Shown here: one piece after another, positions 25,856-33,755 of the stretch | Position numbering within the stretch: the stretch's first letter is position 1 | Layout: every line of letters begins with the position of its first letter | Assembly (NCBI GenBank): GCA_035700805.1 | Contig: DASSOG010000003.1 | Coordinates: forward strand, 52,502-116,501 | Source of the DNA: JAGWRI01 sp035700805 | GTDB taxonomy: Bacteria > Gemmatimonadota > Gemmatimonadetes > Gemmatimonadales > Gemmatimonadaceae | Reading direction: 5' to 3' | Length of the DNA: 64,000 nucleotides | Notes under the pieces: generated by a model | What the model saw: the letters and a program-made list of their open reading frames with translations, nothing else | Database searches by the model: none | What the model was told of the DNA's origin: nothing | Translations under genes and position numbers: made by a program

Positions 25856-27132
25856 GGTGCCGACGCCCCTGGTGACTTTGTGGAACTGGCATACTCCTCC
25901 ACGGCTGCCGAGTACGTGGCGGGGGCCACCGCGCCGGGATCGAACAGCACGCTGAATGCGGAGCCGCGTCCGGGTTCGCTGACCGCCACCAGCCGGTAGC
26001 CCATCGCGTCACACAGGGCGCGCGAGATGGCCAGCCCCAGCCCGGTGCCGTCGTGCCGCCGTCGGGTCCCGGTCTCCACCTGCTCGAAGGCGGCGAAGAT
26101 GGTCTCGATCCGCTCGTCGGCAATGCCGATGCCGGTGTCGATGACGTCCATCCGCAGCGGACGCCCGGTGCCAGGTTCTGTAATGATCCCCACGCGAAAG
26201 CTGCCGGCGTCGGTGAACTTCACCGCGTTGTCCACCAGGTTGAACAGCACGCGCTTCAGCTTGGTCACGTCGGTCTCGATGGGCGCGAGCGGGGCGGGAA
26301 TGGACACGCGCGGCACCACGGCCGCCCCCACCGACCGCGCGCCCATGCCTTCCAGCACTTCGGTCACCATCTGGTCGAGCGCGGCGGTCTCCAGGTCCAG
26401 CGTCATCCGACCCGCCTCCACCCTGGACAGGTCGAGCACGTCGTTGATGATCCGGAGCAGGTGCATGCCATTGGTGCCAATGCGTTCCACGTAGGCCAGG
26501 TCCCGCGCCAGCAGGTTGCCCGCGTGGTTCTTGCGCAGCTCATTGGAAAAGCCGATCACGGAGTTGAGCGGGGTGAGCAACTCATGGCTCATGGTCGCCA
26601 GGAAGATGCTCTTGGCTCGGCTCGCCTCCTCCGCCTGCTGCGCTACGCGCGCGAGTTGCGCCGTGCGCTCCCTGACGCGCGCCTCCAGCACCTCATTCTG
26701 CGCGCGCAGCGACTCGTGCAGCAGGCGCGTCGTCAGCAGGTTCTGCGTGCGCAGCAGCACCTCGGTGGCCTCGAACGGCTTGGTCAGGAAGTCCTTGGCG
26801 CCCAGCTTGAGCGCGCGCTGGCGCGCCGCCTGGGTCGCGTCGCCCGTGACCACCAGGATGGGCAGGAACTCGTCGGGGGCCGTCTGCTCCACCAGCCCTT
26901 CCAGCACGGTGTACCCGCTCATGGCGGGCATGCGCAGGTCCAGGACCACGAGGTCGGGATGCAGCGCGCTGGCCAGGGGCAACACGTCGCGCGCGTCCGA
27001 GAGCGTGTGGATGCGCGTGTAGCCCGCGCGCCCCAGGATCAGCCGCAGCAGCGTCAGGTTCGCCTGCTCGTCGTCCACCAGCAGGACGCAAGCGTCCTTC
27101 AGGCGTTCAGGCGGGACGGCAGATGGTGGCAT
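25852..27132 (-). CDS. Hybrid response regulator-histidine kinase (REC-HisKA-HATPase)
   Basis: 426 residues, no membrane segment. The N-terminal receiver (about 14-130) has the acidic pair in LLVDDEQ, the phosphoacceptor in VVLDLRMP and the lysine in LTKPFEA. A coiled coil (about 140-180) leads to HisKA with the phosphohistidine in MSHELLTPLNS. The ATPase shows the N box NLVDNAVKF, G1 DTGIGI and G2 GTGLGLAI. As REC precedes the kinase, it probably receives phosphate from, or is gated by, another system. It lies 86 bp after the TonB receptor gene and is coupled to the unknown exported protein by an ATGA overlap. Ligand and output are unknown. Confidence 0.9.
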   Translation of the reverse strand: MPPSAVPPERLKDACVLLVDDEQANLTLLRLILGRAGYTRIHTLSDARDVLPLASALHPDLVVLDLRMPAMSGYTVLEGLVEQTAPDEFLPILVVTGDATQAARQRALKLGAKDFLTKPFEATEVLLRTQNLLTTRLLHESLRAQNEVLEARVRERTAQLARVAQQAEEASRAKSIFLATMSHELLTPLNSVIGFSNELRKNHAGNLLARDLAYVERIGTNGMHLLRIINDVLDLSRVEAGRMTLDLETAALDQMVTEVLEGMGARSVGAAVVPRVSIPAPLAPIETDVTKLKRVLFNLVDNAVKFTDAGSFRVGIITEPGTGRPLRMDVIDTGIGIADERIETIFAAFEQVETGTRRRHDGTGLGLAISRALCDAMGYRLVAVSEPGRGSAFSVLFDPGAVAPATYSAAVEEYASSTKSPGASAP

Positions 27133-27218
27133 GGCAGCGGCACCTCATCACGAGGTATCAATGGGGGACACCCGATTCCCAAGGGCAACCGGCAACCGTC
27201 GTCGACCGCCGTGCGCCG

Positions 27219-29435
27219 TCAGAATGCGGTTCCGACCTGCAGGTACAGGTTGCGGAATGGCAATGGATAATAATACGACAGGCTGCCGTCGGTGTATCCG
27301 CTGCCGTAGCGATTCACGTTCGCGAGGTTGTTCACAAAAAGGGTGACGTGGAACCGGTCGTCTGGCGCCCGCCAGCCGACCTGCGCATCCGTGATATACG
27401 CCGCGGGCAGCACGAACGCGACATTCCCGTCGTTGGCCAGGTACGACCGCCCGGTGAACCGCCCCTCCAGCGCGAGCTGCAGCCCGTGCGCCGCGCCATA
27501 CGCGAGGCGCTGGCTGGAGGTGTAGCGCGGGGTGAGCAGCGGCGGGACGTCCCGGTAGGTGATGCCGGTGGCGTCATCCGTGTAGGCGGCAATCCAGTTG
27601 CGGCTGGCGGAGCCGTTCACCGACGCGGTGACGTTCGCGCGCGGCCGCCACTGGAGCGAGGCCTCCACGCCGCGCCGGGTGCTGGCGGGCACGTTCTTCC
27701 GCAGCGGGAGCCCCTGGTAGCTGAGCATGCCGATGGCCGCGATCTCGTTGCGGAACTCCATGTCGTACACGTTGGCATCCAGGGCGAGCGTGGACCGCCG
27801 CACGCGGACGCCGAGCTCGAGGTCGTGCGCGGTCTCGGGACGCACGCGATCGAAGCTGCCCACGAACGCCACGTTGGACGTATCGAGGTTGTCAAAGCCG
27901 GCGAGCATGTCCCCGCGCGCGGGTTCCCGCCCGTTCACGCCATATGATGTATAAACACTAATGCCCGGCGTGGCATGATACGTGAGGCCCGCCTTCGGAT
28001 TGAGGAACCGCCAGCTGATGCTGGCGGCGGGAATGCCGGCATGCGCGTCCGGCACGTAGCGCCACCAGGCATACCGCGCCTGCACGTCGCCAAAGAGCGA
28101 CACGGCGCCCACGTCGTAGCTGCCCTTCACGAAGGCGCTGGCGTCGCGCTTCATCCCGCGGTTGGAATACACGCGCCGGGCCAGGTCGGGGAGCGTGAAG
28201 TCGTAGTGGTCGCGGTGGTAGTTGGCGGCGTGCACGCCCACGTCCAGCCGGGCGCGGTCGCCCCGATATGTGTAGGTGCTGGCCAGCCCGTTCCACCAGA
28301 AGTCCAGGTGATACCGGTCGGTGGCGCCGTAGATCACGTCGTAGTAGCCCGTCGCGGTGATGCCGTACACCGTGGTGGCAAGGGACGAACGCGCGCCGAG
28401 CAGCCGGGTGTACGACAGGCCGCCCAGCGATTCCGCAAACCGGTCGCGCTCGTCGGGAGACAGCGGGTTCGCCCGGCGGTCCACGGCCAGGGTGGCCTGG
28501 TCGGCGGCGGTGTAGGCCAGTTGGCTGTGCTCCAGCCCGGACATCACCATGAGCTTCACGATGTTCCGGTCGCCCAGGTAGCCCGCGCTCAGGAACGCGC
28601 TGCCTGAGCGGTCGCCGGCGTGCTCGCGGTAGCTGTCGGTGCGCTGGCCAAAGAGGCGCGTGGTGACCGCGAACCGGCTGGGCAGCAACCCGGTGGAATA
28701 GCTCACGGCGGCGCGCTGCGTGTTCCACGCGCCGGCGCCCAGCTCCACCTGGCCGCCGCGTGGCGTATCGGTGAGCGACGTCGTCTCGAAGTTGATGGAC
28801 CCGCCATACGACGCCGTGCCGTTGGTGCTGGTGCCCACCCCGCGCTGGATCTGCACGGACTGCACATTCCCCATGACGCCCGGCAAATCAGCAAAATAAA
28901 ATACTTCATCCTCGGGATCATTCAGCGGGATGCCGTCGATGGTGAGGTTGATGCGCGTCTGGTCGATGCCGCGCAGCCGGATGTAGCTGTACCCGGAATA
29001 TCCGCCCTGCTCGGAGTACGACGTGAACGACGGCGTGTTGGCCAGGAGCAGCGGCGCCTCCTGCCCGAACGAACGATCCCGGATCTCCTGTCGAGTCACC
29101 ACATCCGCGGAAATCGGTGCGGTGTCGCTGGCGCGAATGGCGGAGACGGTCACCCGCTCCAGCGACTGGACGGCCGGCGCCAGTTCCACCACGAGTCCCG
29201 TGTCCGAGGTGGCCATCACCTCGCGCGCGGCGTAACCCGGGTGCGAAAAGTGAAGCCGGGCAGGCGCGTCCACCCCGATGGTGAAGCGGCCTGCCGCGTC
29301 GGTGACGGCGGTATCGCGCGACCCGAGGTCGCGCACGGTCACGCCGGCCAGCGGCACGTGCGTGTGGGCATCCCGGACCACCCCGGAGATCCCGGACAGG
29401 GTCCAGAGGGCGGTCAGCAGCATAAATGTGGTCAT
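27219..29435 (-). CDS. TonB-dependent outer-membrane receptor under TPP riboswitch control (predicted thiamine uptake)
   Basis: 738 residues with an N-terminal signal, then a carboxypeptidase-regulatory-like domain (about 17-85: 'SGVVRDAHTHVPLAGVTVRD', 'AGRFTIGV'). The plug follows (about 95-215, 'IRLRGIDQTRINLTIDGIPL' and 'VQIQRGVGTSTNG'), then a 22-strand barrel ending in a C-terminal Phe. It would import a ligand across the outer membrane with TonB-ExbBD energy. The TPP aptamer ending one base before its ATG points to thiamine or a thiamine precursor as ligand. First gene of a three-gene minus-strand operon. A short AT-rich patch (28884-28910) interrupts the otherwise GC-rich coding. Confidence 0.9.
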   Translation of the reverse strand: MTTFMLLTALWTLSGISGVVRDAHTHVPLAGVTVRDLGSRDTAVTDAAGRFTIGVDAPARLHFSHPGYAAREVMATSDTGLVVELAPAVQSLERVTVSAIRASDTAPISADVVTRQEIRDRSFGQEAPLLLANTPSFTSYSEQGGYSGYSYIRLRGIDQTRINLTIDGIPLNDPEDEVFYFADLPGVMGNVQSVQIQRGVGTSTNGTASYGGSINFETTSLTDTPRGGQVELGAGAWNTQRAAVSYSTGLLPSRFAVTTRLFGQRTDSYREHAGDRSGSAFLSAGYLGDRNIVKLMVMSGLEHSQLAYTAADQATLAVDRRANPLSPDERDRFAESLGGLSYTRLLGARSSLATTVYGITATGYYDVIYGATDRYHLDFWWNGLASTYTYRGDRARLDVGVHAANYHRDHYDFTLPDLARRVYSNRGMKRDASAFVKGSYDVGAVSLFGDVQARYAWWRYVPDAHAGIPAASISWRFLNPKAGLTYHATPGISVYTSYGVNGREPARGDMLAGFDNLDTSNVAFVGSFDRVRPETAHDLELGVRVRRSTLALDANVYDMEFRNEIAAIGMLSYQGLPLRKNVPASTRRGVEASLQWRPRANVTASVNGSASRNWIAAYTDDATGITYRDVPPLLTPRYTSSQRLAYGAAHGLQLALEGRFTGRSYLANDGNVAFVLPAAYITDAQVGWRAPDDRFHVTLFVNNLANVNRYGSGYTDGSLSYYYPLPFRNLYLQVGTAF

Positions 29436-29436
29436 G

Positions 29437-29527
29437 GGCGACTCCCTACGCCGGTATGAACCGGATCAGGTTCGACGGGTGTGATCTCAGCGCGTGCGCG
29501 GATGTGTGCACGGGCACCCCGGTCACC
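29437..29527 (-). promoter_or_regulatory. TPP riboswitch (THI element) containing the downstream gene's ribosome binding site
   Basis: On the minus strand the canonical order is present: P1 GGTGAC, GGGGTGCC, P3 CGTGC...GCACG, CTGAGA, CACCC, ACCTGATCCGG, the CCGG/CCGG P5 hairpin, CGTAGGGA, and P1' GTCGCC (one G-U). The start codon of the TonB receptor is one base after P1'. The only Shine-Dalgarno (GGGAG, six bases from the ATG) is within the conserved CGTAGGGAG, so it lies inside the aptamer. No separate terminator or anti-sequestor is seen. TPP binding should hide the ribosome binding site directly. Confidence 0.95.
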
Positions 29528-29678
29528 GGGTAAGCTAGGCGCCTGAATGCCGGGTTGGCACCCCCGGGGCTGGCGCGGCTGCGCGCGGCGCCACAGCTTC
29601 CGGCGCCACCGGAATCGCTGTTTCCCTCAGGACCGTTCATTCCCGGAGTCGCAGCTTGCCCCCGACGGGACTCGCGAG

Positions 29679-30806
29679 ATGACGCACGAAACGCCCACCG
29701 GTGCGCGCTGGGAGCGCCTCCTCTCGGCGCGCGACGCCATGCTCATCGACGCCGGCCTGGCCGGTGAACGGTCCGTCGCCAGGGCGCGATTGGCCATGAT
29801 GGTCGTGCTTACGGCCATCCCGGTGCAGGCCGTCCTCACGCGGCCGGACCATCCCGAGAACTGGGTGGGCATGGTCGGTACGGCAGTGGCCCTGCTCGTG
29901 GCGGTCGCGGTGCTCGTGGTGCTTCGTCGCGGCTACTACCGCCCCTGGCTGGGCCTGGCCACCAGCATCTACGACGTGTCAAGCGTCAGCGCGATCCTGG
30001 CTACGTTCATCGTGCTCGGCCTGCCGCAGATCGCGGTGAACAGCCGGATCATCTTCGAGATCTACCTGCTGGCGCTGGGCGCCACCTGCCTGCGGTACGA
30101 CTCACGGGTGCCGCTGGTGGCGGGCGCGGTGGCGGTGGTGCAGTATGCCGCGCTCATCTTCGTGGTGCAGGGCAGGTGGGATCTTGCTGACCCGCGCTAC
30201 GCCGGCTACGGGACGTTCGCGTGGGGCGACCAGGTGGGGCGGCTGATCATCCTTGGCATTGCCGCCATGCTGTCCTGGACGATCCTCCGCCGCGCCGAGC
30301 GCCTGCGGCAGCTCACCATGCACGATCCACTTACTGGTTTGCTCAACCGGAACGTGCTGGAGGAGCGCGTGCGCGAGGAAGTCATGCGCGCGCGCCGCCA
30401 TGGCCGGCCGCTCGCCGTGGCGATGATTGACCTGGACCTGTTCAAGCGCTTCAACGATTCCTTTGGTCACGCCGCGGGGGACGTGACGCTGCGCGTCTTC
30501 TCCCGCAAGCTGCTGGAGGCCGTGCGCCGCACCGATATCGTGGCGCGCTTCGGGGGCGAGGAGTTCGTGATCGTGATGCCCGAGACACAGGGGCCCGACG
30601 CGGCGCTCAAGCTGGAGCAGATCCGCCACGAACTCGAGGGCATGCACCTCCAGGCACCCGGTTCGGCAGGCGGCCACCTGACCCTGAGCGCCGGCGTGGC
30701 CACCTTCGATCCGGCGCGCGATTCGGGGCTGGAAATCCTCCAGCGCGCGGACGACCTGCTGCTTCAGGCCAAGCGTGGCGGGCGCAATCGCATCGTGGGC
30801 GAGTAG
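29679..30806 (+). CDS. Membrane diguanylate cyclase (GGDEF)
   Basis: 375 residues starting MTHETPTGARWERL. About six membrane helices (about 35-205) precede the GGDEF domain. That domain has 'LTMHDPLTGLLNRNVLEERV', 'MIDLDLFKRFNDSFGHAAGD' and the active-site GGEEF. It would make cyclic di-GMP from two GTP. No RxxD inhibitory site is evident five residues before GGEEF (the segment reads RRTDIVARFGGEEF, with RRTD seven residues earlier). No cognate phosphodiesterase or effector is adjacent. Divergent from the TPP-riboswitch operon. Confidence 0.9.
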   Translation: MTHETPTGARWERLLSARDAMLIDAGLAGERSVARARLAMMVVLTAIPVQAVLTRPDHPENWVGMVGTAVALLVAVAVLVVLRRGYYRPWLGLATSIYDVSSVSAILATFIVLGLPQIAVNSRIIFEIYLLALGATCLRYDSRVPLVAGAVAVVQYAALIFVVQGRWDLADPRYAGYGTFAWGDQVGRLIILGIAAMLSWTILRRAERLRQLTMHDPLTGLLNRNVLEERVREEVMRARRHGRPLAVAMIDLDLFKRFNDSFGHAAGDVTLRVFSRKLLEAVRRTDIVARFGGEEFVIVMPETQGPDAALKLEQIRHELEGMHLQAPGSAGGHLTLSAGVATFDPARDSGLEILQRADDLLLQAKRGGRNRIVGE

Positions 30807-30814
30807 CGGGTGCG

Positions 30815-30843
30815 TTGACTCAGCACCGGGGGAGTCCTAGACT
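30815..30843 (+). promoter_or_regulatory. Sigma-70-like promoter of infA
   Basis: TTGACT (30815-30820) and TAGACT (30838-30843) with a 17-bp spacer, 65 bp upstream of the infA start. It begins 8 bp after the GGDEF gene, so infA is likely transcribed separately. Confidence 0.55.
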
Positions 30844-30908
30844 TCCCGGTTGCGGCGATCTCCCCTTGACTCGCTCAGATCCGCCGCCGACCCCCGCGGA
30901 GAGACTGG

Positions 30909-31130
30909 ATGGCGAAGGAAGCCGCAATACAACTCGAAGGCCAGGTGACCGAAGTGCTTCCCAACGCCACGTTTCGCGTGCTGTTGAGCAACGACCACAC
31001 CGTGCTCGCCACCCTGGGCGGCAACATGAGGCGGTTTCGCATTCGCGTGCTGGCAGGCGATCGCGTGACCATCGAGGTGTCGCCCTACGACCTGAGCCGC
31101 GGCCGCATCACCTTCCGGCACAAGAATTGA
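30909..31130 (+). CDS. infA: Translation initiation factor IF-1
   Basis: 73 residues, exactly the family length. MAKEAAIQLEGQVTEVLPNA, 'FRVLLSNDHTVLATLGGNMR', 'IRVLAGDRVTIEVSPYDLSR' and 'GRITFRHK' match the single OB-fold of IF-1, which binds the ribosomal A site during initiation. It has its own promoter and lies 13 bp upstream of a Rieske/FAD oxidoreductase gene rather than in a ribosomal-protein operon. That suggests a second or relocated infA copy. Confidence 0.95.
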   Translation: MAKEAAIQLEGQVTEVLPNATFRVLLSNDHTVLATLGGNMRRFRIRVLAGDRVTIEVSPYDLSRGRITFRHKN

Positions 31131-31143
31131 CCGCGGCGCGCGC

Positions 31144-32676
31144 ATGAGCGACCAGCCCGCGGCCCTGTCCGGCCCCGATTTCGCGCTCGGCGTCCCCAGC
31201 CAGACGGTGGGCGAAAAGCCCATGCTGGGCCACGCCAACGGCGAGGCGGTGCTCGTCACCCGGGTGGATGGCAAGGTGCATGCGGTGGGGGCCACGTGCA
31301 CGCACTACGGGGCGCCGCTGGTCGAGGGCCGAGTGGAGGACGGCACGCTGCGATGCCCATGGCACCATGCCTGCTTCTCGCTCCGCTCCGGCGCCACGCT
31401 CCGGCCCCCCGCGCTGCTCGACCTCGCGTGCTACACGGTGGAAGAGCGCGACGGCCAGGTCTTCGTCAAGGGCAAGCGCGACATGCCGCGCCCCGCGCGC
31501 AAGCCGAAGCACAGCCCGGAATCGGTGGTCATCGTCGGCGCCGGCGCGGCGGGGAACTCCGCGGCCGAGACGCTGCGGCGCGAGGGCTACGACGGACCCG
31601 TCACCATGGTGGATGGCGACCCGGGCGCGCCCTGCGACCGCCCCAACCTCTCCAAGGATTACCTGGCCGGCAACGCGCAGCCCGAGTGGATTCCGCTGCA
31701 CGGGCCGGAGTTCTACGACGAGCAGCGCATCACCATCCGCCGCGCCACGGTGACCGCCATCGATCCGACGGCGCACTCGCTCGCGCTCGAGGGCGGCGGG
31801 TCCATTGGCTACGGCAAGCTGGTCATCGCCACCGGCGCCACGCCCATCCAGCTTCCGCTGCCAAACGAGGGCACCACGGTGCTCACGCTGCGCACGCTGG
31901 CCGACAGCGACGCGATCATCGCGGCGGCCGGTGGGGCCAGGCGCGTCGTCGTCCTGGGCGCCAGCTTCATCGGCCTCGAAGTGGCCGCGTCGCTGCTGGC
32001 GCGCAAGCTCGAAGTGCATGTTGTGGCCCCCGAGCTGCACCCGCTGGCGCGCGTGCTCGGTCCTGAACTGGGCCAGTTCCTGCACACGCTGCATCAGGAG
32101 CGCGGTGTGCACTTCCACCTGGGCGTCGCGGCCACCGGATTCGGCAGGAACTCCGTGACGCTGGGCGATGGCACCTCGCTGCCGGCGGACTTCGTGGTGG
32201 CCGGCGTGGGCGTCCGTCCGTCCACGTCGCTGGCCGTCGCGGCAGGCCTCACCGCCAACCGCGGCGTGGTGGTGGACCAGTTCCTGTGCACCAGCCATCC
32301 GGACATCTACGCGGCCGGCGACCTGGCGCGCTGGCCCGACCCGCATTCCGGTGAATCCATTCGCGTGGAGCACTGGGTGGTGGCCCAGCGTCAGGGGCAG
32401 GTGGCCGCGCGCAACGTGCTGGGCGCGGAGCAGCGCTTTGACGCGGTGCCCTTCTTCTGGAGCCAGCATTACGATGTGGCCGTGAACTACGTGGGGCACG
32501 CGGCCTCGTGGGACGAGATCCGCATTGACGGCGATCCGGCCGCGCGCGACTGCACGGCGAAGTTCATGAAGGGACGGCGCGTGGCAGCCGTGGCCACCAT
32601 CTTCAGGGATATCGAAAGCCTGGACACCGAGGCGGAGATGGAGCGCGCCGCCGGCGCGGTGATGCCGGCGGCGTAG
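31144..32676 (+). CDS. Rieske-FAD/NAD(P)-dependent oxidoreductase (AIFM3/ferredoxin-reductase type)
   Basis: 510 residues. The N-terminal Rieske domain (about 10-115) has both cluster motifs, C-T-H (ATCTHYGAPL) and C-P-W-H-H (LRCPWHHACFSL), binding a 2Fe-2S cluster with two Cys and two His. The flavoprotein part follows: FAD-binding 'VVIVGAGAAGNSAAETLRR', NAD-binding 'RVVVLGASFIGLEVAASLL', and 'IYAAGDLAR' for the FAD ribityl chain. The C-terminal domain is the reductase type. It would pass electrons between NAD(P)H, FAD and the Rieske cluster; partner unknown. It starts 13 bp after infA; its stop abuts the convergent Sua5 stop with no gap. Confidence 0.9.
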   Translation: MSDQPAALSGPDFALGVPSQTVGEKPMLGHANGEAVLVTRVDGKVHAVGATCTHYGAPLVEGRVEDGTLRCPWHHACFSLRSGATLRPPALLDLACYTVEERDGQVFVKGKRDMPRPARKPKHSPESVVIVGAGAAGNSAAETLRREGYDGPVTMVDGDPGAPCDRPNLSKDYLAGNAQPEWIPLHGPEFYDEQRITIRRATVTAIDPTAHSLALEGGGSIGYGKLVIATGATPIQLPLPNEGTTVLTLRTLADSDAIIAAAGGARRVVVLGASFIGLEVAASLLARKLEVHVVAPELHPLARVLGPELGQFLHTLHQERGVHFHLGVAATGFGRNSVTLGDGTSLPADFVVAGVGVRPSTSLAVAAGLTANRGVVVDQFLCTSHPDIYAAGDLARWPDPHSGESIRVEHWVVAQRQGQVAARNVLGAEQRFDAVPFFWSQHYDVAVNYVGHAASWDEIRIDGDPAARDCTAKFMKGRRVAAVATIFRDIESLDTEAEMERAAGAVMPAA

Positions 32677-33669
32677 TCAGCGCGCGGCGCGTTCCAGCCG
32701 GTCGCGAACACCATCCCACTCCGGCGCGTCCGGAACCCGTTCCACCAGGATGAGCGCGCAGCCGCGCTCGTCCAGCGCGTGAAGCTCCGCGTACAGTGCG
32801 CGCGCATAGGCGCCGGCGTCGCGCGGCATCACGCGGGTGTCCAGCGCCGGCAGCGCGGCAAATGCCAGCGCGCCTACCCGCTGACCCTGGGCCACGGCCG
32901 CGGTGGCCTGGTCCAGCGCGCGTGCGCGCGATGCGCCGTCGAAGAGCAGCACGTGCGCGCGCGGAGCGTAATGCCGATCGCCCATCCCGGGCGACGCGCG
33001 CGCCACCCCCTCGGCCACCGGCAGGGGCGTCTCGTCCAGCGGGCCGGCCACGCGCGCGATTGCGGTCGCGTCCAGCATGCCGGGACGGAGAATGCGGGGG
33101 CGCTCGCCCGTCAGGTCCACCACCGTGGACTCGATGCCCACGGTGGTCGGACCACCATCCAGGATGATGGGTACCGCGTCGCCCAGCGACTCCAGCACGT
33201 GCGCCGCCGTGGTGGGTGAAATGCGCGTGTAGCGATTGGCGCTGGGCGCGGCCACCGGCAGCCCGCCCGTGCGCAGCAGCGCCAGCGCCACCGGATGCGC
33301 CGGGACGCGGATGCCCACCGACGGCAGCCCCGCGGTGATCTCGTCGGGTACGATGTCCCGCTTGGGGAGCACCAGCGTCATGGGGCCCGGCCAGAACGCC
33401 GTTGCCAGACGCTGGGCCACGTCCGGCCAGCGCGACGCGAGCGCGCGGGCGCCGTCAATGTCCGCCACGTGCACGATCAGGGGATTGTACGATGGGCGCC
33501 CCTTGGCTTCGTAGATGCGCGCCACTGCCTCGACATCCAGGGCGTGCGCGCCCAGGCCGTACACCGTCTCGGTGGGAAAGGCCACCAGCTCGCCACGCCG
33601 CAGCGCCTCGGCGGCCAGCTTCAGCTTCTCCGGATCCGGGTTCGCGGGGTCCACGCGCAGCAGTTCCAT
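32677..33669 (-). CDS. L-threonylcarbamoyladenylate synthase, Sua5 type
   Basis: 330 residues starting MELLRVDPANPDP. The YrdC domain (about 15-205) shows 'GELVAFPTETVYGLGAHAL', 'YEAKGRPSYNPLIVHV', 'FWPGPMTLVLPK' and 'GLPVAAPSANRYTRISPT' with the KxRPxxxP-like binding site. A linker and the Sua5 C-terminal domain (about 215-330) follow, so this is the long Sua5 form rather than TsaC. It makes threonylcarbamoyl-AMP from Thr, bicarbonate and ATP for t6A37 in ANN-decoding tRNAs. Convergent with the Rieske gene, divergent from the M28 gene. Confidence 0.93.
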   Translation of the reverse strand: MELLRVDPANPDPEKLKLAAEALRRGELVAFPTETVYGLGAHALDVEAVARIYEAKGRPSYNPLIVHVADIDGARALASRWPDVAQRLATAFWPGPMTLVLPKRDIVPDEITAGLPSVGIRVPAHPVALALLRTGGLPVAAPSANRYTRISPTTAAHVLESLGDAVPIILDGGPTTVGIESTVVDLTGERPRILRPGMLDATAIARVAGPLDETPLPVAEGVARASPGMGDRHYAPRAHVLLFDGASRARALDQATAAVAQGQRVGALAFAALPALDTRVMPRDAGAYARALYAELHALDERGCALILVERVPDAPEWDGVRDRLERAAR

Positions 33670-33755
33670 GCCTCTTAAGGTAATCCGGCTCGGGACGCCC
33701 ACCATGGAGGCCGGCGGGGTGTTGCCCCGAAAGCCGGCGGGCTAACATTCCCCCG

